Assembly: GCA_023411265.1 (NCBI GenBank)
Contig: JAEYOX010000094.1
Span: forward strand, 1-58,515
DNA: 58,515 nt
Origin: Bacteroidota bacterium
Lineage (GTDB): Bacteria > Bacteroidota > Bacteroidia > Flavobacteriales > Weeksellaceae
Reading direction: 5' to 3'
Part shown: in pieces, positions 17,919 through 26,219 of the stretch
Numbering within the stretch: position 1 is the stretch's first letter
Layout of the letters: each line of letters begins with the position of its first letter
Position numbers and translations under genes: made by a program
The notes under the pieces: model-generated
What the model saw: only the letters and a program-made list of their open reading frames with translations
What the model was told of the DNA's origin: nothing
Databases searched by the model: none

Positions 17919-18776
17919 TCAGGAAATAAAATCAGATACAATTTTCCACAAATTGTGGTTATACCTCCGAAAAAAATTAATGTGACCAATATTTCTTTCT
18001 TTGCTTTCAACGGTGTGAATGAGCCGGTATTTGGGTTTCATTAAAGGATACGTTTCGGACATTAGATTTTTCACACCTTTATCGGTGAGCCAGGAATCGT
18101 CTTCTGCACGTAGTACGAGCACTTCCTGATGTAAGGTTCGGGAATAATCTTCAGGAATTTTTTCCAAAAGCTTGTTGGTCGATTTTTTATTCAGAATTAA
18201 GGTGCGCCAGTCTTTCGCAGAACCTGAAGGCAAACTTTCGCCCAAACCAAAATAGTGTGCAGGAAAATAACCGAATAACTGATTTACAACAGGCTGCAAA
18301 ACGCCAAAACCAAAATAAGCCAGAATTTTAGTCTGAATATTCAGATGGCCAACAAAAGCCTTCTGAGCTCCCACAAAAATAAATTTTTCAAACTCCTGTG
18401 CATCCCTGTTCATTCCCAAAATGAGCGCGCCAACAGAATGTCCCACTGCATACTTTTTGTAATGTGGAAAATGACACCGAATATAATCCGTAACTGCTTT
18501 GAAATCCCGTGTCCCCCAAATTCGCATGGAGGCCTGAAAACCTCTCATCTTTTCAGGTTTAGATTCTCCAATACCTCTATAATCATAGGTAATCACAGTA
18601 TATCCGAGTTGAGACAGATATTGAGAAAATGCAAAATAAATCTGCTGTTTCACTCCCGTTGCCGAATTGATGACGATTATTTTTCCGTTCGTATTTTCTG
18701 GTTCAAACAGATACGCTGAAAGCTGAAAGCCATCTGAGGCCCGTACGGAAACCGCTTTCATTTGGGATAATTTCAA
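17919..18776 (-). CDS. Alpha/beta hydrolase
   Basis: A 285-residue cytoplasmic serine hydrolase. The nucleophile elbow is GHSVG with S114; the preceding strand-turn YDYRGIGES is typical of the fold. D in LRAEDDSWL and H in NIGHINFF are likely the other triad members. The substrate is unknown. It may start at the ATG at 18776 or at residue 6 (MKAVSVRASDG). The three genes DUF4241, hydrolase and HD protein are spaced by only 5 bp each and probably form one operon. Confidence 0.85.
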   Translation of the reverse strand: MKLSQMKAVSVRASDGFQLSAYLFEPENTNGKIIVINSATGVKQQIYFAFSQYLSQLGYTVITYDYRGIGESKPEKMRGFQASMRIWGTRDFKAVTDYIRCHFPHYKKYAVGHSVGALILGMNRDAQEFEKFIFVGAQKAFVGHLNIQTKILAYFGFGVLQPVVNQLFGYFPAHYFGLGESLPSGSAKDWRTLILNKKSTNKLLEKIPEDYSRTLHQEVLVLRAEDDSWLTDKGVKNLMSETYPLMKPKYRLIHTVESKERNIGHINFFRRYNHNLWKIVSDFIS

Positions 18777-18781
18777 GTAGA

Positions 18782-19447
18782 TCAGTTTAGAATTTCTATA
18801 AATTCCGTCAGGATTTTCACTGGGTTTTTATGTTCATCAAACCCGATATAGCTGGCATAAAATCCTTCTCCATATCCGGTTTCAAAAGCAAAAAGTCCGG
18901 CCTCCTCGTTATCCGACGGTTTCAAATAGGCAAACTGATCGATAGCTCCGTTATCATCAAAGAAATACTGGTGAAAAAATTCTTCATAAATCCCTCTGAA
19001 ATCTTCTCCTTTTCGCTGATAAAGCCGGTCTTCCAATCGGTTCAGGCTTTGCTGCACCTTCACATCCATCAAGCATCCCATTCCGCTTTCCACAGGATAC
19101 CCGAAAATTTCACCCGGCTTGAGTTGTTGAATGTCTTGTCCTTCAGTGAGAGCCATTTCCCAATAATGAACCACTTTATTTATAAAAATCACTTCCACAT
19201 AAGCGACACAATTGCTCTGCCTTTCCTTATGAATCAACACAGGAAATTCACCTACAGGAAACGATACAGAAAATGGATTCATATCGCGGGTGATCAGCGG
19301 ATCGCACGCGACGAGATTTCCTGTTGGCAGATGGATTTTACCAACTTCAAAACTTTCGACCAATGGATTCTCAACAAAACTTTTGCTGAACAATTTCTGG
19401 ATGTTTTCGATATGTTTCATTTCTGGATGAAATTTTCGGATTTCCAC
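18782..19447 (-). CDS. DUF4241 domain protein
   Basis: A 221-residue cytoplasmic protein that resembles the DUF4241 family, which has no known function. Supporting segments are GNLVACDPLIT near the N-terminus, PVGEFPVLIH, a central FGYPVESGMGCLMD and a C-terminal ETGYGEGFYASYIGFDEH, with many aromatic/Gly turns. The ATG at 19420 (MKHIENIQKLF) is an alternative start. It lies 27 bp after the valS stop and may be co-transcribed with valS and the two hydrolase genes. Confidence 0.75.
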   Translation of the reverse strand: MEIRKFHPEMKHIENIQKLFSKSFVENPLVESFEVGKIHLPTGNLVACDPLITRDMNPFSVSFPVGEFPVLIHKERQSNCVAYVEVIFINKVVHYWEMALTEGQDIQQLKPGEIFGYPVESGMGCLMDVKVQQSLNRLEDRLYQRKGEDFRGIYEEFFHQYFFDDNGAIDQFAYLKPSDNEEAGLFAFETGYGEGFYASYIGFDEHKNPVKILTEFIEILN

Positions 19448-19474
19448 CGGTTTAGATTTATTGAATTTTAAAAT

Positions 19475-22093
19475 TTAAAAAGAATTCATTTTCGCTTCCA
19501 GCAATGCTATTTTTTCCAAGGCATCCTTTTGTTTCTTTCTCTCATTTTCCACGACTTGTGCAGGTGCACCGCTAACGAATTTTTCATTAGACAGTTTTTT
19601 TTCAACACTGACTAAAAATCCTTTCAGATATTTTATTTCCTCTTCAGTTTTCGCTTTTTCCTCACCAAGATCCAGATGTTCACTGAGCGGAACTGAAATT
19701 TCCGTGGCACCCACCAGAAAGGTAAAACTTGGCTTTTCCGTTTTCTGAGTATAATGAATGGTGGAAACGTTCGCCAGTTTTTTAATCACATTTTCATTTG
19801 GAAATCCGGAGGTATTGGTATAGAGTTCCGCCTCTTCTTTTGGGGAAATCCCTTTACTCTGACGGTAGTTTCTGATTCCTGAAATAATTTCTTTGGAAAC
19901 TTCAAAATTTTTGATGACGTGTCCGTCAAAATTGCTACCCTGTTTCTGCTGAGAAATAATAAGTGCTTCCTGCGGAGTTCGTTCAGCAATATTTTGCCAT
20001 AACTCTTCCGTGATAAAAGGCATGAACGGGTGTAGAATTTTCATTAATTCTTCAAAAAAAGCAATGGTTTTTCTATGCACTTCTTCGGAAACCGGCGTGC
20101 CATACGCAGGTTTTACCGCTTCCAGGTACCATGAACAGAAATCGTCCCAAATGAGTTTATAAATGAGATGTAATGCATCTGAAATCCTGAATTTCGCGAA
20201 TTGATCTTCGATTTCGATTATCGATTTGTTCATCTGATTTTCAAACCAGAGAATGGTTTGATGGTCTGCAGCCTGAGCTGAAAGATCCGGATCCCTTTGC
20301 CAGCCCTGAACCAAACGATATGCGTTCCAGATTTTTGTAGCAAAATTTCTTCCCTGCAACATCAGTTCTTCATCAAAAAGCAGGTCATTTCCGGCTGCGG
20401 AACTCAGTAAGATTCCTACGCGGACACCGTCTGCGCCGTATTGATCAATCAGTTCTAGGGGATCGGGAGAATTTCCTAGAGATTTCGACATTTTTCTGCG
20501 CTGTTTATCTCTTACAATTCCTGTGAAATAAACATTTTTAAAAGGTGCTTCATCCCGGAATTCCAGTCCTGCCATCACCATTCTGGCTACCCAAAAGAAA
20601 ATAATATCAGGGCCTGTCACCAAATCGGTAGTTGGATAATAATACTGAATATCTTTATTTTCAGGTTCCGAAATTCCATCGAAAACCGACATCGGCCACA
20701 GCCACGAAGAGAACCAGGTGTCCAGCGCATCCTCATCCTGACGAAGCATATCCACGGTAAGTTCTGTATTTCCGGATTTTTCTTTGGCCAATATCAGGGC
20801 TTCATCTCGGTTTTCGGCTACTACAAAATCTTCCTCTCCGTTCCCGAAATAATAAGCCGGAATCTGCTGCCCCCACCAGAGTTGTCTGGAAATATTCCAA
20901 TCGCGGATATTTTCCATCCAGTATTTGTAAGTATTTTTAAATTTTTCGGGATAAAACTTCACCTCTTCTTTCATTACCACGTCAAGTGCAGGTTTCGCCA
21001 GATCATTCATTTTTAAGAACCACTGAACAGAAAGTTTCGGTTCAATAACGGCACCTGTTCTCTCTGAAGTTCCTACTTTATTGATGTAATCTTCGGCCTT
21101 TAGCAACAGCCCTTTTTCTTCAAGTTCTTTTACAATTAATTTTCTTACTTCAAACCGATCTTTCCCGGAATAATGCAAACCGTGTTCGTTCAGGCAGGCA
21201 TGATCGTCCAAGGCATCAATCAAAGGGAGTTGGTGGCGCTGTCCGATTTCATAATCATTGGTATCGTGTGCAGGGGTGATTTTCAGAGCGCCGGTTCCGA
21301 ATTGCGGATCAACATATTCGTCTTCAATGATGGGAACCACTCGTCCCACAACCGGAACGACTACTTTTCTATTTTTTAAATGGCGGTACCTTTCGTCTTC
21401 GGGATTTACACAAACGGCGGTATCTCCGAAAATGGTTTCGGGGCGCGTGGTGGCAACGGAAATATAGTCTTCGCTGCCTTCTATTTTATATTTTAAATAA
21501 TAAAGTTTTCCGTTCTGCTCTTTAAAAATAACTTCTTCATCAGAAATATTGGTTTGAGCTTCCGGATCCCAGTTAATCATTCTGTATCCCCGATATATTA
21601 AACCCTTTCTGTACAGATCGACAAAAGACTTGATGACTTGGGCAGACATTTTTGGCTCCATAGTAAAACGGGTTCTTTCCCAGTCGCAGGAGGCCCCCAG
21701 TTTTTTCAGCTGCTCCAGTATGGTACCGCCGTACTGATCTGTCCATTCCCAGGCATGTTTCAGAAACTCTTCCCGCGAAAGATCAGCCTTATTAATTCCT
21801 TCGGATTTCAGTTTCGCAACTACTTTAGCTTCGGTAGCAATAGAAGCATGATCTGTTCCGGGAACCCAACAGGCGTTGAAACCCTGCATTCTTGCTCTTC
21901 TTACCAACACATCCTGAATCGTATTGTTCAGCATATGTCCCATGTGCAGAATGCCCGTAACATTGGGGGGCGGAATCACAATCGTGTACGGGGGTCTCTC
22001 ATCAGGAACAGAGTGAAAATATTTGTTCTCCATCCAATAGTTGTACCAGCGCGTTTCGGTATCTTTGGGATTGTATTTATCGGAAATCTGCAT
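19475..22093 (-). CDS. valS: Valyl-tRNA synthetase
   Basis: A class I aminoacyl-tRNA synthetase that charges tRNA-Val and edits mischarged threonine. The 872-residue length is normal. The HIGH-type motif is HMGH (50-53, in PPPNVTGILHMGHMLNN) and KMSKS is at about 534-538. The editing domain with TTRPETIFGDTA and GTGALKITPAHD is intact, and the C-terminal coiled coil (YLKGFLVSVEKKLSNEKFV) is present. A TAnnTTTG box on the minus strand lies at 22121-22128. Confidence 0.97.
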   Translation of the reverse strand: MQISDKYNPKDTETRWYNYWMENKYFHSVPDERPPYTIVIPPPNVTGILHMGHMLNNTIQDVLVRRARMQGFNACWVPGTDHASIATEAKVVAKLKSEGINKADLSREEFLKHAWEWTDQYGGTILEQLKKLGASCDWERTRFTMEPKMSAQVIKSFVDLYRKGLIYRGYRMINWDPEAQTNISDEEVIFKEQNGKLYYLKYKIEGSEDYISVATTRPETIFGDTAVCVNPEDERYRHLKNRKVVVPVVGRVVPIIEDEYVDPQFGTGALKITPAHDTNDYEIGQRHQLPLIDALDDHACLNEHGLHYSGKDRFEVRKLIVKELEEKGLLLKAEDYINKVGTSERTGAVIEPKLSVQWFLKMNDLAKPALDVVMKEEVKFYPEKFKNTYKYWMENIRDWNISRQLWWGQQIPAYYFGNGEEDFVVAENRDEALILAKEKSGNTELTVDMLRQDEDALDTWFSSWLWPMSVFDGISEPENKDIQYYYPTTDLVTGPDIIFFWVARMVMAGLEFRDEAPFKNVYFTGIVRDKQRRKMSKSLGNSPDPLELIDQYGADGVRVGILLSSAAGNDLLFDEELMLQGRNFATKIWNAYRLVQGWQRDPDLSAQAADHQTILWFENQMNKSIIEIEDQFAKFRISDALHLIYKLIWDDFCSWYLEAVKPAYGTPVSEEVHRKTIAFFEELMKILHPFMPFITEELWQNIAERTPQEALIISQQKQGSNFDGHVIKNFEVSKEIISGIRNYRQSKGISPKEEAELYTNTSGFPNENVIKKLANVSTIHYTQKTEKPSFTFLVGATEISVPLSEHLDLGEEKAKTEEEIKYLKGFLVSVEKKLSNEKFVSGAPAQVVENERKKQKDALEKIALLEAKMNSF

Positions 22094-22120
22094 TCGATTT
22101 TGTTTTTGACTTTATCTGTG

Positions 22121-22128
22121 CAAAAATA
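22121..22128 (-). promoter_or_regulatory. Putative -7 box of valS
   Basis: Minus strand TATTTTTG matches TAnnTTTG, about 28 bp before the start codon. No clear -33 partner is seen. Confidence 0.4.
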
Positions 22129-22167
22129 GGCAAAAGAAAATTTCGGGTGTATTTAAAAATATATTTT

Positions 22168-22175
22168 TAACTTTG
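22168..22175 (+). promoter_or_regulatory. Putative -7 box of the DUF1573 gene
   Basis: TAACTTTG matches TAnnTTTG, 41 bp upstream of the ATG at 22217. Confidence 0.4.
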
Positions 22176-22216
22176 CTTACTTAATAGTATCAAACCTTTA
22201 TAAAACATTGAACAAT

Positions 22217-22633
22217 ATGAAAAAATTACTTGCAGGTTTTGCCTTTTTAGGAACTATGGCTTTTGCCTCAGCTCAAACTATTTCTTTTGACAATACTGTG
22301 TTAGATTACGGAACCATTAAGCCAGGATCGGATGGAAACAGAGTATTTACAGTGAAGAATACAGGGGATAAACCCTTAATTATTTCCAATGTGAAACCTA
22401 GTTGTGGCTGTACAACTCCCGATTGGTCTAAGGAGCCTATTTTGCCTGGGAAAACCGGACAAATCAAAGTACATTATAATACGACACCAGGGCCTTTCCA
22501 GAAAATGATCGAGGTATTTACCAATGATCCAGTGAATGCCAGATCTGTAATCCACATTAAAGGTAATGTAGATGCAAATGCTGCGGATGCCGTAGCTGTG
22601 AAAGCCTCAGCAGCACCAAAAAAAGGAAAATAA
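22217..22633 (+). CDS. Secreted DUF1573 domain protein
   Basis: A 138-residue periplasmic protein. It has a signal peptide (MKKLLAGFAFLGTMAFASAQ) and then one DUF1573 beta-sandwich domain with the hallmark FxVKNTGDKPLIISNVKPSCGCTTP layout, followed by GxIKVHYNT and IEVFTNDP strands. The tail is Ala/Lys-rich and low in complexity. The family is common in Bacteroidota; its function is not established. The ATG at 22217 follows an in-frame TTG at 22208, and the signal peptide supports the ATG. It ends at a terminator. Confidence 0.9.
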   Translation: MKKLLAGFAFLGTMAFASAQTISFDNTVLDYGTIKPGSDGNRVFTVKNTGDKPLIISNVKPSCGCTTPDWSKEPILPGKTGQIKVHYNTTPGPFQKMIEVFTNDPVNARSVIHIKGNVDANAADAVAVKASAAPKKGK

Positions 22634-22661
22634 TCAAGCATTTTTATCGGACTGAAAACAC

Positions 22662-22690
22662 AACCGTTCCTTCCTTAGGAGCGGTTTTTC
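22662..22690 (+). terminator. Terminator of the DUF1573 gene
   Basis: Arms AACCGTTCC and GGAGCGGTT (one G-U pair) and loop TTCCTTA are followed by a T-run. Confidence 0.8.
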
Positions 22691-22776
22691 CATTTTTCGG
22701 ACAGATTGCAGGTGTATCGGTTCAATATCATTATGCATTCTTATATATCACAACATAGGGATACTTAGCGGCTAGT

Positions 22777-22856
22777 TCAAGGCAGGATCAAGGTAGGTAA
22801 CCACCTACTAAGTCCAATACAACTGTAATATAACTGCAATACAAGTGCAATAAAAA
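22777..22856. repeat. Patch of 11-bp direct repeats
   Basis: Two 11-bp units (TCAAGGCAGGA, TCAAGGTAGGT) lie at 22777-22798. After a 14-bp spacer, four further 11-bp units of another sequence (consensus TGCAATACAAC) run at 22813-22856. Between them is a 6-bp inverted repeat GTAGGT-AACC-ACCTAC. The near-helical spacing suggests protein-binding iterons, but this is inference; slippage-made repeats are the simple alternative. Confidence 0.6.
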
Positions 22857-22991
22857 GGATTAAAGACTAGTGCTGGTAATGATTAGAAAAATACACAGAA
22901 CATAAACAGCACTGAAGGAAGGCTGACAGCTTTAGAAAAGAATGCTGTTTTACAAGGGTTGGGACTCCTGTAGCATAATAATCGGGAAAAA

Positions 22992-23304
22992 CATAAGAAA
23001 CCCTGTAAGCCGGATTCTGTTCCTGCCGAAGCAGGCGCCTGTTATTTATCTGAATTTTGCATTGCTGCAAAACTTAAGCTGATTACCCCTCGGCATCGGA
23101 CGGGCCGCCCTTAGTTGCCGATATACTTATCATTGCACCACATAGAGTTTACCTGATTTCACTACAGCCGAACTGTACTTGCTTTCTGTTGCACTGGTCC
23201 TCCTCGCCTGAAGACGAGTGACGGATGTTATCCGCTATGCTGCCCTACGGTGTCCGGACTTTCCTACACTTTTAAAAAAGCATCAACAGGCCGGATTTCT
23301 TATG
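22992..23304 (-). ncRNA. rnpB: RNase P RNA
   Basis: The catalytic RNA of RNase P, which makes tRNA 5' ends. On the minus strand the conserved 5' core (GGAAAGTCCGGACACCGTAG, then the CATAGCGG and AACATCCG parts) and the 3' core (ACAGAATCCGGCTTAC) are both present, with the AGTGCAACAGAAAGC region between them. The ends are set by a P1 helix in which CATAAGAAA at the 5' end pairs perfectly with TTTCTTATG at the 3' end. About 313 nt. A TATCTTTG promoter box sits just upstream at 23310-23317. Confidence 0.92.
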
Positions 23305-23309
23305 AGTTG

Positions 23310-23317
23310 CAAAGATA
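23310..23317 (-). promoter_or_regulatory. Putative -7 box of rnpB
   Basis: Minus strand TATCTTTG matches TAnnTTTG and ends about 6 nt before the predicted RNase P RNA 5' end, the expected distance. Confidence 0.6.
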
Positions 23318-23421
23318 CATTTTCTTCTAAAAACGATATGCTCAGGAAATTTTAGAAATCTCATTTAATCATTGTTTTCATATCTGTTATTTTTTATCTT
23401 CGTTTTCTGAAAAATAAACAA

Positions 23422-23916
23422 TTGGTTTCCAAAGAAGAAGAATTTTCGCAACTCATTAAAGAACACCAGGGTTTGATTATCAAGGTTTCCCGTCTTTACA
23501 CGAATACGCTGGAGGACGAAGAAGATCTTTTTCAGGAAATCGTGTTACAATTATGGCGCAGCTACGACACATTCAAAGGAGGAAGCAAAATTTCTACTTG
23601 GATGTACAGAGTAGCACTGAATACAGCTATTACCCTGTTCCGAAAAAAAACTAGATCTCCACAAACTGATGAACTGAAAGATTTTCATCATAAAGATTTC
23701 ATTGAAGATGATGATGAGAAACAGCAAAAAGTTTCCCTGCTGTATAAAGTTATTAAAATGCTACCAAGGGTAGAACGGGCTATTGTGATGATGTATCTGG
23801 ACGATCTTCCGTACCGGGATATTGCAGAAAATCTGGGAATCAGCGAGGTAAACGCCCGTGTGAAGATGAACCGGCTAAAAAAAACACTAAAAGAACTGAT
23901 GGAAAAACATGCCTGA
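23422..23916 (+). CDS. ECF-type RNA polymerase sigma factor
   Basis: A 164-residue sigma-70 family factor with only regions 2 and 4. Region 2 (about residues 10-75) shows NTLEDEEDLFQEIVLQLWRSYDTFKG and STWMYRVALNTAI; region 4 (about 110-160) shows LPRVERAIVMMYLDDLPYRDIAENLGISEVNARVK-type helix-turn-helix wording. No ATG fits; the TTG at 23422 begins the family-like start. It overlaps the next gene by 8 bp (ATGCCTGA), implying translational coupling with a membrane partner. Confidence 0.88.
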   Translation: MVSKEEEFSQLIKEHQGLIIKVSRLYTNTLEDEEDLFQEIVLQLWRSYDTFKGGSKISTWMYRVALNTAITLFRKKTRSPQTDELKDFHHKDFIEDDDEKQQKVSLLYKVIKMLPRVERAIVMMYLDDLPYRDIAENLGISEVNARVKMNRLKKTLKELMEKHA

Positions 23917-24580
23917 ATTTGATTTAGATACTATAAAAAAAACTTGGCAGGAACAGGAAGTTCTGCCAAAATATCGTGACAGCGAAATTTCGGGAATGTT
24001 GAATAAAAAATCACGCAATTACGTGAAATACATTTTCTGGATCAGTGCTGCGGAATTCCTCCTATTTTTGGGAGTTACTATTTCTTATATTCTGAAAAAT
24101 GAAGATTCCAACAGCTTTCTGAACATTATCAGCCAACTGGGAATCCGAAAGACAGAGGAACTGGAAAATGATTTTTCTCGGTTGTATTTTGCACTGAAAA
24201 TACTGAGTCTTGTAGTCACGTTGTTTTTTGTGATCAGGTTTTACCTCAGTTACAGAAAAATACACGTAGAAGCGAGTTTAAAGAAATTTATTCTTCAGAT
24301 TATCAGTTTTCGGAAAACCGTGAATCTCTTCATTTTCACTAATATTTTCCTGCTGGTTGTTTTTACGTCAGCATTAAGTTTTTTCATTCTGAAAACCATG
24401 TCGGACCAGAAGGTACAGATGGATCATCCCACTTTTCTAGGTTTTATCACTGGCCTAATTATTACCACATTACTTACAGGAATTTTGATCTGGATTTATT
24501 ACAGAGTAGTCTACGGTATTATCAACCAAAGGCTAGGTAAAAACCTGGAACAACTGAAGGAAATAGAGCAAAATGAATGA
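23909..24580 (+). CDS. Membrane protein coupled to the ECF sigma factor (possible anti-sigma)
   Basis: A 223-residue inner-membrane protein with a cytoplasmic N-terminus (FDLDTIKKTWQEQEV...) and four hydrophobic helices at about 40-62, 93-111, 137-160 and 172-196. It lacks the zinc-binding HxxxCxxC of ZAS anti-sigma factors and any periplasmic domain. Its 8-bp overlap with the sigma gene makes it the natural candidate regulator, but that is contextual. Databases sometimes label relatives as carotenoid monooxygenase; nothing in the sequence supports that. Confidence 0.75.
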   Translation: MPEFDLDTIKKTWQEQEVLPKYRDSEISGMLNKKSRNYVKYIFWISAAEFLLFLGVTISYILKNEDSNSFLNIISQLGIRKTEELENDFSRLYFALKILSLVVTLFFVIRFYLSYRKIHVEASLKKFILQIISFRKTVNLFIFTNIFLLVVFTSALSFFILKTMSDQKVQMDHPTFLGFITGLIITTLLTGILIWIYYRVVYGIINQRLGKNLEQLKEIEQNE

Positions 24581-24616
24581 AATTTTTAATTTTGCAGTAA
24601 ATAAAATTTAATAAAT

Positions 24617-24645
24617 AAATCCTTCGCCATATAACGAAGGATTTT
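24617..24645. terminator. Bidirectional terminator between the sigma operon and rpoN
   Basis: The stem AAATCCTTCG / CGAAGGATTT with loop near CCATATAA lies between convergent genes, with T-rich tracts on both sides. Confidence 0.8.
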
Positions 24646-24659
24646 ATATTTCCAAAACC

Positions 24660-26135
24660 TTACAATTCCTTCCTGAGCCGCGCTACCGGAATATTGAGCT
24701 GTTCGCGGTACTTAGCAATAGTTCGCCGGGCAATATTGTATCCTTTTTCTTTTAAAATTCCTACCAAAGCATCATCGGTGTACGGTTTGCGCTTGTTCTC
24801 TTTCGCAATTGCTTCCTGAAGGTGCATTTTTATCTCTTTAGTAGAAACTTCTTCGCCATCGTCATTGGTAAGACTGTCTGAAAAAAGATCTTTCAGATAA
24901 ACAATTCCGTTCGGAGTATCAGCATATTTACTTTTCACTACTCTTGAGATTGTTGAAATATCAAATCCTGTAATATCAGCAACATCCTTCAAAATCATTG
25001 GCTTAAGTGATTTATCGTCACCTGTGATGAAGTAATCTTTCTGAAGTTTTACAATAGCCGTTATGGTTTGCAACAGGGTATTTTGCCTTTGATTTATGGC
25101 GTCAATATACCATTTGGCTGCATCTAATTTTTGCTTAATGAACAATGCCGCTTGCTTATGCTCAGCAGAATTTTTGTCATGAGAATAAGTTGACAGGATT
25201 TCCTTATATTCATCAGAAACCCGAAGTGTAGGTGCATTTTTACTGTTCAACAGCGGAACTATCTCAGGCTTTCCGTTTTTCACTTCTTTAACCTGAATAA
25301 TAAAATCGGGAATGATTTCCTGATTAATGGTGATGGTTTGGGTATCAAAATTACCTCCCACACGCGGAGAAAGTTTTGAAATTTCTTCCAATGCGTCTTT
25401 TAAATCTTCTTCATCCACATCATACTTCTGCATGATTTTGTTATAATGCTTATTGGTAAGGGCATCGAACTGATTTCTAATAATTTGCGCAGCTAAGGAA
25501 ACAGCTTTGTCAGAACTTACTTTTTTTTCAATCTGAAGTAAAAGACATTCCTGAAGATTTCGTGCACCAACACCAGGAGGATCGAGTTTCTGAACGTAAT
25601 TTTCTAGAATTTCCTCCACTTTTTCTGTAGTGGTATAAACTCCCACCGAAAAGGCAAGATCATCCACAATGGATTTCACTTCTCTTCTCAGATAGCCGTC
25701 TGTATCCAGATTGCCGATGATATATTCCCCGATTTTTTGATCCTCTTCTTCAATATTAATCAGGCGAATTTGCTCCAGCAGGTAATCGTACAGCGACTGT
25801 CCTTCGGTGAGTAGGCTTTCGTTATCAAACTCCTCATCATCTGCAGAATAATTATTGGAAGCCGTTTTATAGCTGGGTTCATCGTCAAAAATGTATTCTT
25901 CTACATTAAAATCTGTATCAATATTTTCGGTTCCTTCATCATCAAATTCATTTCCTGCCTCTTCATATTCTTCCTCTTTTTCTTCGGTAGCCCGTTCCAG
26001 CGCAGGATTTTCTTCCAGTTCCCGCTCCAGTTCCTCTTCAAATTCCAGTGTATGCAACTGAATCAGCTTCATCAGCTGTATCTGCTGAGGAGCCAGTTTT
26101 TGTCCAAGTTTCAGTTGCAAATGTTGTTTCAGCAT
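24660..26135 (-). CDS. rpoN: RNA polymerase sigma-54 factor
   Basis: Sigma-54 recognises -24/-12 promoters and needs an activator ATPase. The 491-residue protein has the Leu/Gln-rich activator region at residues 1-50 (LKLGQKLAPQQIQLMKLIQL), an acidic region II (about 60-110), the core-binding domain (PPGVGARNLQECL near 187), the helix-turn-helix and the RpoN box near the C-terminus (ARRTIAKYREQLNIP). It is monocistronic and bounded by a bidirectional terminator. No sigma-54 activator is in the window. Confidence 0.96.
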   Translation of the reverse strand: MLKQHLQLKLGQKLAPQQIQLMKLIQLHTLEFEEELERELEENPALERATEEKEEEYEEAGNEFDDEGTENIDTDFNVEEYIFDDEPSYKTASNNYSADDEEFDNESLLTEGQSLYDYLLEQIRLINIEEEDQKIGEYIIGNLDTDGYLRREVKSIVDDLAFSVGVYTTTEKVEEILENYVQKLDPPGVGARNLQECLLLQIEKKVSSDKAVSLAAQIIRNQFDALTNKHYNKIMQKYDVDEEDLKDALEEISKLSPRVGGNFDTQTITINQEIIPDFIIQVKEVKNGKPEIVPLLNSKNAPTLRVSDEYKEILSTYSHDKNSAEHKQAALFIKQKLDAAKWYIDAINQRQNTLLQTITAIVKLQKDYFITGDDKSLKPMILKDVADITGFDISTISRVVKSKYADTPNGIVYLKDLFSDSLTNDDGEEVSTKEIKMHLQEAIAKENKRKPYTDDALVGILKEKGYNIARRTIAKYREQLNIPVARLRKEL

Positions 26136-26219
26136 AGTCTTTCAAATGAGTACGGCGCAAAATTAACCGTAAATTATATTCCTAAATTACAAATTATATT
26201 TTTAATATTACAGAATTAC

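Larger units (their letters stand above)
22634..22991. other. Intergenic region with terminator and 11-bp repeats
   Basis: It holds the DUF1573 terminator (22662-22690) and the 11-bp repeat patch (22777-22856). The 3' side of rnpB begins at 22992. No convincing gene is seen; the open frame 22867-23070 overlaps rnpB and is rejected. Confidence 0.5.

Noticed and set aside
22867..23070. 67-codon minus-strand frame
   Set aside because: It overlaps the 3' part of RNase P RNA and has no protein-like pattern.
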